A stretch of 64,000 nucleotides of DNA from Mycolicibacterium sp. BiH015 (GTDB lineage: Bacteria; Actinomycetota; Actinomycetes; Mycobacteriales; Mycobacteriaceae). Below, piece by piece: positions 42,533 to 51,129 of this stretch. Made by a program: the position numbers and the translations under genes. The notes beneath the pieces were generated by a model. It saw only the letters and a list, made by a program, of their open reading frames with translations, ran no database searches and was not told where the DNA came from. Position 1 is the stretch's first letter; each line of letters starts with the position of its first letter. The stretch lies in assembly GCF_027706845.1 (NCBI RefSeq), contig NZ_JAQGCZ010000013.1:1-64000 (forward strand). Direction: 5' to 3'.

Positions 42533-44398
42533 CTACAGGTGCGCGGCGAGGAACTTCTCGACGGCGCGATACATGTCGATGTTGTTGTCGGGGTTGAGGA
42601 ACCCGTGCCCCTCGTCCTCTTTGACCATGTACTCGACCTCGACGCCGCGGGCGCGCAGCGCCGCCACCATGTTGTCGGACTCGGCCTGCACGACGCGAGA
42701 GTCGTTGGCGCCCTGAACCACCATCAGCGGGGTGCGGATCTGGTCGACCTTCGTGATCGGCGAGCGCGCCAGCATGTCGGCCTCCTGCTCCGGATCCGAC
42801 GGATCGCCGACGTACAGACGCCAGTTGTTGGCCAGGAACCGACGGCCGACGTCGGGCAGCGTCCGCATGAAGTTCGGCAGGCTCGAGATCCCGACGTAGT
42901 CGATGGCCGCGGCGAAGACGTCCGGCGTGAACGTCACCCCGACCAACGCGGCGTAACCGCCGTAGGAGCCGCCGAAGATCGCCACCCGGTCGCGGTCGGC
43001 GTAACCCTGCTTGACGGCCCAGTCCACCGCGTCGATCAGATCGTCGTGCATCGTGCCCGCGAACTCTCCGATGGCGGCTTGGGTGAAGGCCTTTCCGTAG
43101 CCTGTGGATCCGCGAAAGTTGACCTGCAGCACCGCATATCCGCGGTTGGCGAGCAATTGCACATCGGGTTGGTATGACCAGACGTCGCGCGCCCACGGGC
43201 CGCCGTGCACCAGCAGCACGAGTGGAAGGTTCGCGGGCTGGCGCCCGACCGGCAGCGTCAGATACCCGTGCACGTCCAACCCGTCGCGCGCCGTGATCGT
43301 CACCGGTGTCATCGGGGCCAGCGCCTCCGGATCCAGGTTCGGGTAGGGGCGGAACAGCAGTCGGCTCTCGTCGGTGGTGCGGTCGTAGAAGTAGGTGACG
43401 CCGGGCTCGCGGTCGTGGGTGAAACTGACCACCCAGCGTTGTCCGCTGTCATCGCAGGAGATTCCCGCCAGATCGCCGTCGGACAGGTCGGTGAGCTTGT
43501 CGAGCACCGCGGCGAAGTCGTCGTCGAGCGCGTGGATCACCTGCCGCTCACCGTAGTAGCGAGCACCGATCAGTTCGCCGGTCTGCGCACTGATGATGAG
43601 CGGGGACGGCAGCATGATCTGTGCCGCGAGGTCGAGGGTGGGATGGCTGTCCACTTCCGTCTCGTCGCCGGTGGCCACGTCGACACGGACCAGTCGCAGC
43701 CGGTCGCTGCCTTCGTAGGAACCCAACCAGAGGCCCTTGCCGTCGGGCGAGACCGCGACGGGGTGGATGCCCAGCGGGTAGTCGCGGCCCTCGTACACCC
43801 GGATTGTGCGCAGCGTCTCGGTGGCCGGATCCCACTGTGAGATCTCCACATCGCCGTCGGCGGTCAGCGTATTGGTGAAGAGGTCACCACCCGGGCCCGC
43901 GATCCAGGAGACGACGGTGCCGGGGTTCTCAGCAAGGAGGGTGAGCTCGCCGGTGGCGATGTCGAGTTCGAATGCGTCGACGAGCTCGGGGTTGCGGGCG
44001 TTGTGCGCGACGATGGCCTTGCCGGGGCGGGTCTTGAGTAGATCGAAGGAGGCACGCACGCGGGGAAACGGGGTGAGGTCCACGGCAGAGACCTCGGGAG
44101 CATCGGGATCCACCCGGTACAGGTGCCAGTGTTCGTCGCCGCCGCCGTCCTGCAAGTAGAGCAGCCACCGGGAGTCCTGTGTCCACGAGTAGATGTACAC
44201 GCTGCGGGTCTCGTCGGCGGTGACGCAGCGGGGCGCTTCCTTGCTTTCGACGTCCTGGACCCAGACGTTGAGGCGGTTCTTCAACGGCGCGAGGTAGGCG
44301 ATCCGGGTGCCGTCGGGCGAGATCGTGGCGCCCGCGCGCACGGGCGGGCTGAAGAATTCTTCGACGGGAATCAGTGGGGGTCGGGTCGTGTCGGTCAC
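42533..44398 (-). CDS. S9-family prolyl oligopeptidase / acyl-aminoacyl peptidase
   Basis: A 621-residue two-domain serine peptidase: an N-terminal beta-propeller (about 1-360) with repeated 'SPDG' blades and a C-terminal alpha/beta-hydrolase. The triad is visible: Ser in 'GGSYGGYAAL', Asp in 'GANDSRV', His in 'DEGHGF'; the oxyanion loop is 'LLVHGGPWAR'. GTG at 44398 has an AAAGG six bases upstream; a GTG at 44425 would lie inside a palindromic operator and is less likely. No signal peptide, so cytoplasmic peptide turnover is expected. Probably controlled through the two 13-bp palindromes upstream. Confidence 0.9.
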   Translation of the reverse strand: MTDTTRPPLIPVEEFFSPPVRAGATISPDGTRIAYLAPLKNRLNVWVQDVESKEAPRCVTADETRSVYIYSWTQDSRWLLYLQDGGGDEHWHLYRVDPDAPEVSAVDLTPFPRVRASFDLLKTRPGKAIVAHNARNPELVDAFELDIATGELTLLAENPGTVVSWIAGPGGDLFTNTLTADGDVEISQWDPATETLRTIRVYEGRDYPLGIHPVAVSPDGKGLWLGSYEGSDRLRLVRVDVATGDETEVDSHPTLDLAAQIMLPSPLIISAQTGELIGARYYGERQVIHALDDDFAAVLDKLTDLSDGDLAGISCDDSGQRWVVSFTHDREPGVTYFYDRTTDESRLLFRPYPNLDPEALAPMTPVTITARDGLDVHGYLTLPVGRQPANLPLVLLVHGGPWARDVWSYQPDVQLLANRGYAVLQVNFRGSTGYGKAFTQAAIGEFAGTMHDDLIDAVDWAVKQGYADRDRVAIFGGSYGGYAALVGVTFTPDVFAAAIDYVGISSLPNFMRTLPDVGRRFLANNWRLYVGDPSDPEQEADMLARSPITKVDQIRTPLMVVQGANDSRVVQAESDNMVAALRARGVEVEYMVKEDEGHGFLNPDNNIDMYRAVEKFLAAHL

Positions 44399-44420
44399 GA
44401 GAGCCTTTCTGGGTTGGCTT

Positions 44421-44457
44421 GTCACTTAGTGACATAGCTACGGTGTCACTAAGTGAC
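44421..44457. promoter_or_regulatory. Tandem 13-bp palindromic operators upstream of the S9 peptidase
   Basis: GTCACTTAGTGAC (44421-44433) and GTCACTAAGTGAC (44445-44457) are palindromes differing only at the centre, 24 bp apart centre to centre. The layout suits a TetR-type repressor covering the peptidase promoter. No regulator gene is adjacent. Confidence 0.65.
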
Positions 44458-44567
44458 AGTGTCGTCAAGCGACGCAGGTGGCGAGCGGTTTCGCCCGTCA
44501 CGATCCGACCGGCAAGTGGTCGCGGTGATCAACGATCCACGAGGGCTCGGGGGCCGATTGGCCTCGC

Positions 44568-44581
44568 TGGAACGTGTTCTA
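44568..44581. promoter_or_regulatory. KstR-like operator upstream of the thiolase-like gene
   Basis: TGGAACGTGTTCTA fits TNNAACNNGTTNNA at every fixed position and ends 34 bases before the ATG at 44616. Confidence 0.7.
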
Positions 44582-44615
44582 TTAGATTCCCGAAGTAATT
44601 GGGAAGGACGCGAAC

Positions 44616-46142
44616 ATGCCAGTTGATCCACGGACGCCGGTGATCGTCGGCGTCGGGCAGTTCACCGAGCGGATCGACGATCCCGCTTACCGAGGGATGT
44701 CAGCGGTCGAGCTCGCGACGGCCGCGGCGGAGGCGGCGCTCGACGACACCGGGGCGGACAAGGTTGCGGTGGCCGCGGCAATCGACACCGTGTTCGGGCT
44801 GCGGCAGTTCGAAATTTCCGGCCCCATGCCCGCCACGCTGGGCAAGTCGAACAACTACCCGCGGTCGGTCATGAGACGGTTGGGCGGCGACCCGGCCCGC
44901 GTGGTTCTGGAACCCGTCGGAGGTCAGGGCCCGCAGAAGCTCGTCACCGAAGCGGGGAACCGGATCGTCGGGGGCGACGCGGACGTCGTCATGATCATCG
45001 GTTCCGAACCGGGGTCCACGGCCAAGTACTTCGCGGGTCGCGGCGACAAACCTGACTTCACCGAGAATGTCGACGGTCAGCTCGAAGATCGTGGACACCA
45101 GATCTACAGCTACATCGACGAATACACCGTGACACACGGGCTGACCGGGGCGCCGGTGCAGTACGGGTTGCTCGACAACGCGCGCCGCTCGCGCCTCGGG
45201 CTCGGCGTCACCGAGTACCGCCACCAGATGGCGCAGCTCTTCGCACCCATGTCGAAAGTGGCTGCCAAGAACCCGTTCTCGTCATCCCCCGTCGAGCGGT
45301 CGGTGGATGAAATCGAGATCGTCACCGACGAGAACCGGATGATCTGTGACCCGTACCCCCGGTTGCTGGTGGCGCGCGACACCGTCAATCAGGGTGCAGC
45401 GGCGGTGCTGATGTCGGTCGAGGCGGCCCGCAGACTCGGTGTGCCCGAAGAAAAGTGGGTGTATGTGCACGGCACGTCGGATCTGATCGAGCAGCCGCTG
45501 CTCGAGAGGGCGGACCTCGGTGCGAGCCCGGCCGCCGTCCATGCAGCCCACGAAGCTCTCAGGGTGGCGGGCCTGGCCGTGGACGACATCGCCACCTTCG
45601 ATCTCTACAGCTGCTTCCCGTTTCCTGTCTTCGTCATCTGCGAGGCGCTCGGCCTGTCGTTCGACGACCCGCGCGGCCTCACGCTCACCGGCGGACTGCC
45701 GTACTTCGGTGGCCCGGGAAACAGCTACTCGCTGCACGGAATCGCCGAGACGGTCACTCAGATGCGGGACACGCCAGGGAAGTTCGGCTTCGTCGGCGCC
45801 AACGGCGGCATCATGAGCAAGTACTCGGTCGGCATCTACTCGACCGAGCCGGCGCAGTGGCCGACGTCGCGCAGCGCCGAACTGACGGCGCAGGTCGCCG
45901 AGTTGCCCAAAGTCACCGTGAACAAGACGCCGGACGGCACGGGCAGGATCGAAACGTACTCGGTGCGCTACGACTGGCCGGTGCGCACCGGCATCATCGT
46001 CGGCAGGCAGGACGACGGTGCCAGGTTCATGGCGACCAGCGAGGACGCCGAGCTCGTCGGATTGATGTCCGACGGAGATCCGTTGGGCGCGACGATCTCC
46101 GTCATGCCGACGGACAACGGCAACCGGGCCGTCCTGCGCTAG
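44616..46142 (+). CDS. Thiolase-like acetyl-CoA acetyltransferase family protein
   Basis: A 508-residue thiolase-superfamily protein of the SCP2-thiolase-like class. 'TPVIVGVGQFTERIDD' opens the fold, 'ANGGIMSKYSVGIYS' and 'GGLPYFGGPGNSYSLHGIAE' are conserved regions, and a Cys occurs in 'FDLYSCFPFPV'. A long C-terminal OB-like extension follows (about 400-508). A KstR-like box before the gene suggests a part in sterol or branched lipid breakdown. Whether it is a degradative thiolase or lacks the nucleophile cannot be settled by eye. RBS GGAAGG precedes the ATG. Confidence 0.8.
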   Translation: MPVDPRTPVIVGVGQFTERIDDPAYRGMSAVELATAAAEAALDDTGADKVAVAAAIDTVFGLRQFEISGPMPATLGKSNNYPRSVMRRLGGDPARVVLEPVGGQGPQKLVTEAGNRIVGGDADVVMIIGSEPGSTAKYFAGRGDKPDFTENVDGQLEDRGHQIYSYIDEYTVTHGLTGAPVQYGLLDNARRSRLGLGVTEYRHQMAQLFAPMSKVAAKNPFSSSPVERSVDEIEIVTDENRMICDPYPRLLVARDTVNQGAAAVLMSVEAARRLGVPEEKWVYVHGTSDLIEQPLLERADLGASPAAVHAAHEALRVAGLAVDDIATFDLYSCFPFPVFVICEALGLSFDDPRGLTLTGGLPYFGGPGNSYSLHGIAETVTQMRDTPGKFGFVGANGGIMSKYSVGIYSTEPAQWPTSRSAELTAQVAELPKVTVNKTPDGTGRIETYSVRYDWPVRTGIIVGRQDDGARFMATSEDAELVGLMSDGDPLGATISVMPTDNGNRAVLR

Positions 46143-46201
46143 CGGAGGTTCGGCTTCGGCGGGGTGAGACGAACCCTGGTCGTCTACCCTCTCCGCACTG
46201 A

Positions 46202-47050
46202 TCAGGCGAGCGTGCTGAGCTTCCCGGCGAGGCGCTCGACATAGGCGGCGACGTCGGCCTCGGACTTGTCGGGCAGGCCGAACAACACCTCGGTCACGCC
46301 GAGTTCGCGCCAGTGGGCGAGCTTTTCGGGATCCGGTTTGAAATCCAGCGCAACTATCTGCGGTGCGCCGTCGCGACCGGCCGCCGCCCAGGTGTCCTGC
46401 AGCAGCTTGACCGGCTCGTCGATGTTGAAATCGCGCGGCGTGGTGATCCAACCGTCGGCCGATTTGGCGATCCACTTGAAGTTCTTCTCGGTGCCGGCGG
46501 CACCGACCAGGACCGGAATGTGGGACTGCACCGGCTTCGGCCAGGCCCACGACGGCCCGAACTTGACGAACTCACCGTCGTACTCGGCCTCTTCCTGCGT
46601 CCACAGCGCACGCATGGCTTCCAGGTACTCGCGCAGCATCGTGCGTCGGCGACCGGGCGGCACGTTGTGGTCGGCCAGTTCGTCGGTGTTCCAGCCGAAT
46701 CCGACCCCGAGTGACACGCGGCCACCGGAGAGGTGATCGAGGGTGGCGATCGACTTGGCCAGCGTGATGGGGTCGTGCTCCACGGGAAGAGCGACCGCCG
46801 TCGACAGCCGGACACGGGAGGTGACGGCGGCCGCACCGCCGAGCGAAACCCACGGGTCCAGCGTGCGCATATAGCGGTCATCAGGCAGGGACTCATCGCC
46901 CGTGGTCGGGTGCGCGGCCTGACGCTTGATCGGGATGTGGGTGTGTTCGGGCACGTAGAACGTCTCGAATCCGTGCTCGTCGGCCAGCTTGGCGGCCGAG
47001 GCAGGCGTGATCCCGCGATCCGAGGTGAACAGCACCAATCCAAAATTCAT
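46202..47050 (-). CDS. LLM-class F420-dependent oxidoreductase (Rv0953c-like)
   Basis: A 282-residue luciferase-like protein: 'DEHGFETFYVPEHTHIPI' near the start, 'VALPVEHDPITLAKSIATLD', 'VSLGVGFGWNTDELADH' and 'IPVLVGAAGTEKNFKWIA' are typical. A KstR-like box begins ten bases before the ATG at 47050, so repressor binding would block the start region. This matches Rv0953c, which I recall as KstR-controlled. Substrate unknown. Confidence 0.88.
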   Translation of the reverse strand: MNFGLVLFTSDRGITPASAAKLADEHGFETFYVPEHTHIPIKRQAAHPTTGDESLPDDRYMRTLDPWVSLGGAAAVTSRVRLSTAVALPVEHDPITLAKSIATLDHLSGGRVSLGVGFGWNTDELADHNVPPGRRRTMLREYLEAMRALWTQEEAEYDGEFVKFGPSWAWPKPVQSHIPVLVGAAGTEKNFKWIAKSADGWITTPRDFNIDEPVKLLQDTWAAAGRDGAPQIVALDFKPDPEKLAHWRELGVTEVLFGLPDKSEADVAAYVERLAGKLSTLA

Positions 47051-47059
47051 ACCCAGAAT

Positions 47060-47073
47060 TAGAACGTGTTCCA
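47060..47073. promoter_or_regulatory. KstR-like operator upstream of the Rv0953c-like gene
   Basis: TAGAACGTGTTCCA matches TNNAACNNGTTNNA. It lies nine bases before the LLM start codon and 110 bases before the divergent membrane-protein start, so it could touch both promoters. Confidence 0.75.
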
Positions 47074-47183
47074 ATCCGCATTCGCAAGGGGGGTACTTGC
47101 GCCGGCTCACACGACACTCCGGAACGAATACGCGTAGCACTCTACTCAGGACGCGGGTACCGCCGGCCACCACAGTTGCGTGC

Positions 47184-47720
47184 ATGAGGGAGAAACACTC
47201 ACGGTGGTTGAAGGTGAAGGAATGGGTGCGGCGGTACCTGCCCTGCGAGATCGCGGGAACGACCGCCGAGTTCGGCGCCGCAGCGCTGACGTACGTCACC
47301 ACGGGCTCGCTGGCCCTGGCCGCCGTCGCCGCGACGGTCGGCGCGTCGATCGGGTATTACGCGGCCGCGTACGTCAGTGCGTTGCGATGGAGTTACCGCG
47401 ACCAGGCGCACCGGCAGGGCGCTCGACGCGTCGCGGTCGCCAATCTGCTGGCGCTGCGCAGCGTCGCGGTCGAGTTCGGGCCCGCCGAACTCGTCGACAG
47501 CGTCGCCGTCCGTCCGTTGGCCTTCTATGTCGGACCGATGATGTTCGGCAATGTCCTGGTCGGCTGGATCTTCGGGAAGTTGGTGTCGGACGTGGCGTTC
47601 TACGCGTGCGCCATCTTCAGCTACGAGCGATTCACCGCACTGCTGGCCAGGAACAGGCCGCACAGCGAGATCGGGGAGGAGGGGGGCCATGAACCCACAG
47701 TGGCGGTCTCGGCTGCGTGA
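47184..47720 (+). CDS. Hypothetical membrane protein coupled to a PLP decarboxylase
   Basis: A 178-residue protein with about three or four membrane segments ('LTYVTTGSLALAAVAATVGA', 'YYAAAYVSALRW', 'FYVGPMMFGNVLVGWIFG'). A basic N-terminal segment precedes the first helix. ATG at 47184 follows TTGCGTGC without a strong ribosome site. The 3' end overlaps the decarboxylase gene by 32 bases, implying co-translation. It may be a small transporter for the substrate or product amine; no family recognised. Confidence 0.65.
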   Translation: MREKHSRWLKVKEWVRRYLPCEIAGTTAEFGAAALTYVTTGSLALAAVAATVGASIGYYAAAYVSALRWSYRDQAHRQGARRVAVANLLALRSVAVEFGPAELVDSVAVRPLAFYVGPMMFGNVLVGWIFGKLVSDVAFYACAIFSYERFTALLARNRPHSEIGEEGGHEPTVAVSAA

Positions 47721-48843
47721 CGCTCTTCGGGACCGCGGCACACGTTGGGAAGAGTTGGCGCACAAGCACGGTACCCCGCTTCTCGTGCTCGAGCCGCACA
47801 TGGCGGCACGCAAATTCCGAGAGCTTCAGACAACGCTTCCCGGCTTCGGGATTCACTACGCGGTCAAAGCGTTGCCGCATCCGATCGTGTTGTCCACCAT
47901 CGCCATCTGCGGCGGTGGGTTCGATGTCGCCACCCGCGGGGAGATCGACCTGCTCCGCCAGCTGGGGTTGCCCCTTCATCGCTGCATTCACACCAATCCG
48001 ATCAAGAAGCCCGCCGACATCGCGTACGCCTACGACGCGGGCGTGCGGACCTTCGTCGTCGACAATGTGTGTGAAGCAGACAAATTCATCGATATGCCTG
48101 AAGATGTCGAGATCCTGGTCCGATTGGCGTTCCGGAATCCGACGGCGAAGTCCGACCTTTCGACGAAGTTCGGTGCCGAACCGGCGGATGCCGAGCTGCT
48201 CGTCAAGCATGTGCTCGCTGCCGGTGTGCAGTTCGCCGGCTTCAGCTTTCACGTCGGGAGTCAGGGCACCTCGATGGCGCCCTACCGTCGAGCGTTGGAA
48301 CAGACGCTCGAGCTGATCGTGCATCTGCAGACCGTTGCGGGGGTACCGACGCGTGTGATCGACATCGGGGGAGGCTTTCCGGTGGGCTACCGGGAATGCG
48401 CACCGCCGGTGAGCGAGGTAGGCGAGATCGTGACCGATGTCCTAGGAACCGCACACGATTTCACGCTGCTGGCCGAACCGGGGCGTTTCCTGGCCGCCGA
48501 CTGCATGACGTTACTCACGAGCGTGGTGGGGACGGCGGTGCGCGACGGGCAGGTGTGGCATTACCTGGATGACGGGCTCTACGGCAGTTACTCGAACGTG
48601 ATGACCGAGGACGTGCACCCGACGATCCTGGCGCTCAGTGAGCTTTCCGTCGCCGAATCAAGCCTCGATCCGGTCACTTTGGCCGGACCGACGTGTGACA
48701 GCGCCGATGTGATCGCCCGGGGATATCCGATGCCCTGCCTCGCTGTCGGTGACCTGGTGATCAGCCCGTCCATGGGTGCTTACACCAGCGTCACCGCCTC
48801 ACCGTTCAACGGCATCGCCCCGACGCCGATCGTGATGGCCTGA
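47689..48843 (+). CDS. PLP-dependent fold-III decarboxylase (ornithine/DAP decarboxylase-like)
   Basis: A 384-residue alanine-racemase-fold decarboxylase. The PLP lysine is in 'IHYAVKALPHP' (about residue 58), 'FDVATRGEIDLL' and 'GFSFHVGSQ' follow, the phosphate loop is 'DIGGGFPVGY', and the partner-subunit active-site Cys is in 'GPTCDSADVI'. This pattern fits eukaryote-like ornithine decarboxylases rather than LysA. GGAGGGGGG precedes the ATG at 47689, and the start lies inside the preceding membrane-protein gene. Product probably a di- or polyamine; exact substrate uncertain. Confidence 0.85.
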   Translation: MNPQWRSRLRDALRDRGTRWEELAHKHGTPLLVLEPHMAARKFRELQTTLPGFGIHYAVKALPHPIVLSTIAICGGGFDVATRGEIDLLRQLGLPLHRCIHTNPIKKPADIAYAYDAGVRTFVVDNVCEADKFIDMPEDVEILVRLAFRNPTAKSDLSTKFGAEPADAELLVKHVLAAGVQFAGFSFHVGSQGTSMAPYRRALEQTLELIVHLQTVAGVPTRVIDIGGGFPVGYRECAPPVSEVGEIVTDVLGTAHDFTLLAEPGRFLAADCMTLLTSVVGTAVRDGQVWHYLDDGLYGSYSNVMTEDVHPTILALSELSVAESSLDPVTLAGPTCDSADVIARGYPMPCLAVGDLVISPSMGAYTSVTASPFNGIAPTPIVMA

Positions 48844-48909
48844 CCGCCTTTACTTCACCACGATCGATACCGGTGACCTCGACCCGCCGCGGCGGTTTCA
48901 TGGCCGTCC

Positions 48910-50040
48910 ATGACGACCGAACACATCGCCGACCACGTCAAGTTCGCCTACTGGGTGCCCAACGTCAGCGGTGGGCTGGTGACCAGCGACATCGAGCAGC
49001 GCACCGACTGGAATTACGACTACAACGCCAAGCTCGCTCGGACCGCCGAGAACAACGGTTTCGAGTACGCGCTGTCGCAGGTTCGCTATGAGGCCAGCTA
49101 CGGCGCGGAGTTCCAGCACGAGTCGACGAGCTTCAGCCTGGCGCTGCTGCTGGCCACCGAACGCCTCAAGGTCATCGCCGCCGTGCATCCCGGGCTGTGG
49201 CAGCCCGCGGTGCTGGCGAAGCTCGGCGCCACCGCCGACCACCTGTCCGGCGGCCGGTTCGCGGTCAACGTCGTCAGCGGATGGTTCAAGGACGAATTTA
49301 CCCACCTTGGCGAGCCGTGGCTCGAACACGACGAGCGCTACCGGCGCAGCGCAGAATTCCTGCAGGTGCTGCGCAAGATCTGGACCGAAGACGACGTGGA
49401 CTTCCGCGGCGATTTCTACCGCATCCACGACTTCACCCTGAAGCCGAAACCCCTCAATACCCCCGAGCGTCCCAACCCGGAGATCTTCCAGGGTGGCAAC
49501 TCCACCGCCGCCCGTCGCAACGGTGGCTACTACTCGGATTGGTACTTCTCGAACGGGAAGGATTTCGACGGGCTCACCGAGCAGCTCGTCGAGGTGCGCG
49601 ATCATGCCAGAGATGCCGGCCGCGAGGTGAAATTCGGGCTGAACGGCTTCATCGTCGCGCGCGACACCGAAAAGGAGGCCAGGGACACGGTCAGGCAGAT
49701 CATCGCGAAGGCCAACAAGCCCGCGGTCGAGGGATTCCGCGACGCCGTGCAGCAGGCAGGCAACTCCACGTCCGACAAGCGCGGCATGTGGGCCGATTCG
49801 TCGTTCGAGGATCTGGTGCAATACAACGACGGGTTCCGCACCCAGCTGATCGGCACCCCCGAGCAGATCGCCGAACGCATCGCCGCCTACCGCAAACGCG
49901 GAGTGGACCTGATTCTCGGCGGATTCCTGCACTTTCAGGAGGAGATCGAGTACTTCGGCGCGCGGGTGCTGCCGCTGGTCCGCGAGATCGAGGAGTCCGA
50001 GCGCAACTCTGCCGAAACCCCGGTGCTGGTGTCGGCCTAG
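48910..50040 (+). CDS. SfnG-like FMNH2-dependent monooxygenase (LLM family)
   Basis: A 376-residue luciferase-like monooxygenase strongly resembling dimethyl-sulfone monooxygenase SfnG: 'KFAYWVPNVSGGLVTSDI', 'YALSQVRYEASYGAEFQHES', 'AVNVVSGWFKDEFTHLGEPW' and 'HDERYRRSAEFL'. SfnG oxidises dimethyl sulfone to methanesulfinate during sulfur scavenging and needs a separate flavin reductase, none of which is adjacent here. ATG at 48910. The sulfur source is inferred from family similarity. Confidence 0.82.
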   Translation: MTTEHIADHVKFAYWVPNVSGGLVTSDIEQRTDWNYDYNAKLARTAENNGFEYALSQVRYEASYGAEFQHESTSFSLALLLATERLKVIAAVHPGLWQPAVLAKLGATADHLSGGRFAVNVVSGWFKDEFTHLGEPWLEHDERYRRSAEFLQVLRKIWTEDDVDFRGDFYRIHDFTLKPKPLNTPERPNPEIFQGGNSTAARRNGGYYSDWYFSNGKDFDGLTEQLVEVRDHARDAGREVKFGLNGFIVARDTEKEARDTVRQIIAKANKPAVEGFRDAVQQAGNSTSDKRGMWADSSFEDLVQYNDGFRTQLIGTPEQIAERIAAYRKRGVDLILGGFLHFQEEIEYFGARVLPLVREIEESERNSAETPVLVSA

Positions 50041-50220
50041 CCGGTCACGCGGGCGCGTTTGCGCGCGGTTGCGACGCCTCTGCTGGGCGATCAGGGTGTG
50101 ACAGCCCGCCCCCGGGGTGCGCTAGCGTGGTTCATCGAATCGCTCAGGCGGATCCATCGCCCATCGCGTCGACACTGCCGTCACCGACGGTTCCGATGCC
50201 CGCACAGCACAGGAGAGGTC

Positions 50221-51069
50221 ATGTCGTACCCACAAGGCGCGCCCGGGGGCCCCGGGTTTCCGCCCGCTCAGCAGCCGACCAACCAGTTCAGCGCCCCCAC
50301 CCAGCAGTTCAGCAAGCTTCCCGACGCAGAGCCGGCGGCAGAAGGCCCGAGCAAGCTTCCCCTCTACCTGAGCGCGGCCACCGCCGCTCTCGGCCTGCTG
50401 GTTTTCCTGTCCAGCTTCGGCCCGCAGTTCGCTGTCGGATCGGCCGACCTGGCGGCCGCGGCTGTCCTGGGCGGCATCTCGCTGTGGGGCCTCCTGGTCG
50501 TGGTGGCGGCGCTGCTGGCAGCGCTGTTCGCCGGCGTCGGTCTGCTTCCCAAGCAGCAGAATTACAGCGCATTCGCGGCGGTGTCGGCCGTCCTCGGTTT
50601 TCTGCTCGTGCTCTATGTCGTGATCTCGACGCCCAGTGGCGTGTCGATCGACTGGGGTCTGTATCTCGTCATCGCCTTCTCGCTCCTGCAGGCCGCCGTC
50701 GCGGTGGTCGTCCTGCTGTTCGACGCCGGGATCATCACCCCGCCGGTGCCGCGACCCAAGTACGAGCAGCAGCCTCAGTACGGCCAGTACCCGGGCGCCT
50801 ACTACGGTCAGCAGCCCTCCCAGCACGGCGGGCCGCAGCACCACCAGGGGCCGCAGCAGCGCCCCGGCTACCCGACCCCGTACGGCGGCTACCCCAGCGC
50901 CGGTCCGAGCACCGGCGGGTTCCCGGCCACGGATACACAATCGGGTCCACCGACGCCCCCCACCGGCTTCCCCACCTACGGTCAGCCCCCGGCGAGCAAC
51001 ACGCCGACGACACAGGTTCCTACGCAACACCAGTCGCCGCCAAGCTCGCAGCCGGGTCAGTCGTCGTAG
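50221..51069 (+). CDS. 34 kDa antigen-like membrane protein (Rv0954-like, DUF5336)
   Basis: A 282-residue protein: a Pro/Gln-rich cytoplasmic N-terminus (1-50), four membrane helices (about 55-175) and a long Gln/Pro/Gly/Tyr-rich tail with repeated Q-Y-G-Q and G-Y-P-type motifs. The architecture and context before PerM match Rv0954, the 34 kDa antigenic protein homologue. AGGAGAGGTC precedes the ATG. Members are envelope proteins linked to cell division through neighbours; biochemical role unknown. Confidence 0.85.
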   Translation: MSYPQGAPGGPGFPPAQQPTNQFSAPTQQFSKLPDAEPAAEGPSKLPLYLSAATAALGLLVFLSSFGPQFAVGSADLAAAAVLGGISLWGLLVVVAALLAALFAGVGLLPKQQNYSAFAAVSAVLGFLLVLYVVISTPSGVSIDWGLYLVIAFSLLQAAVAVVVLLFDAGIITPPVPRPKYEQQPQYGQYPGAYYGQQPSQHGGPQHHQGPQQRPGYPTPYGGYPSAGPSTGGFPATDTQSGPPTPPTGFPTYGQPPASNTPTTQVPTQHQSPPSSQPGQSS

Positions 51070-51129
51070 TCTGAGCCGCGCGTGCGCGAACGTCGCGCGC
51101 CCGAGCGTCTGCGAGGAGCGGCTACACCC

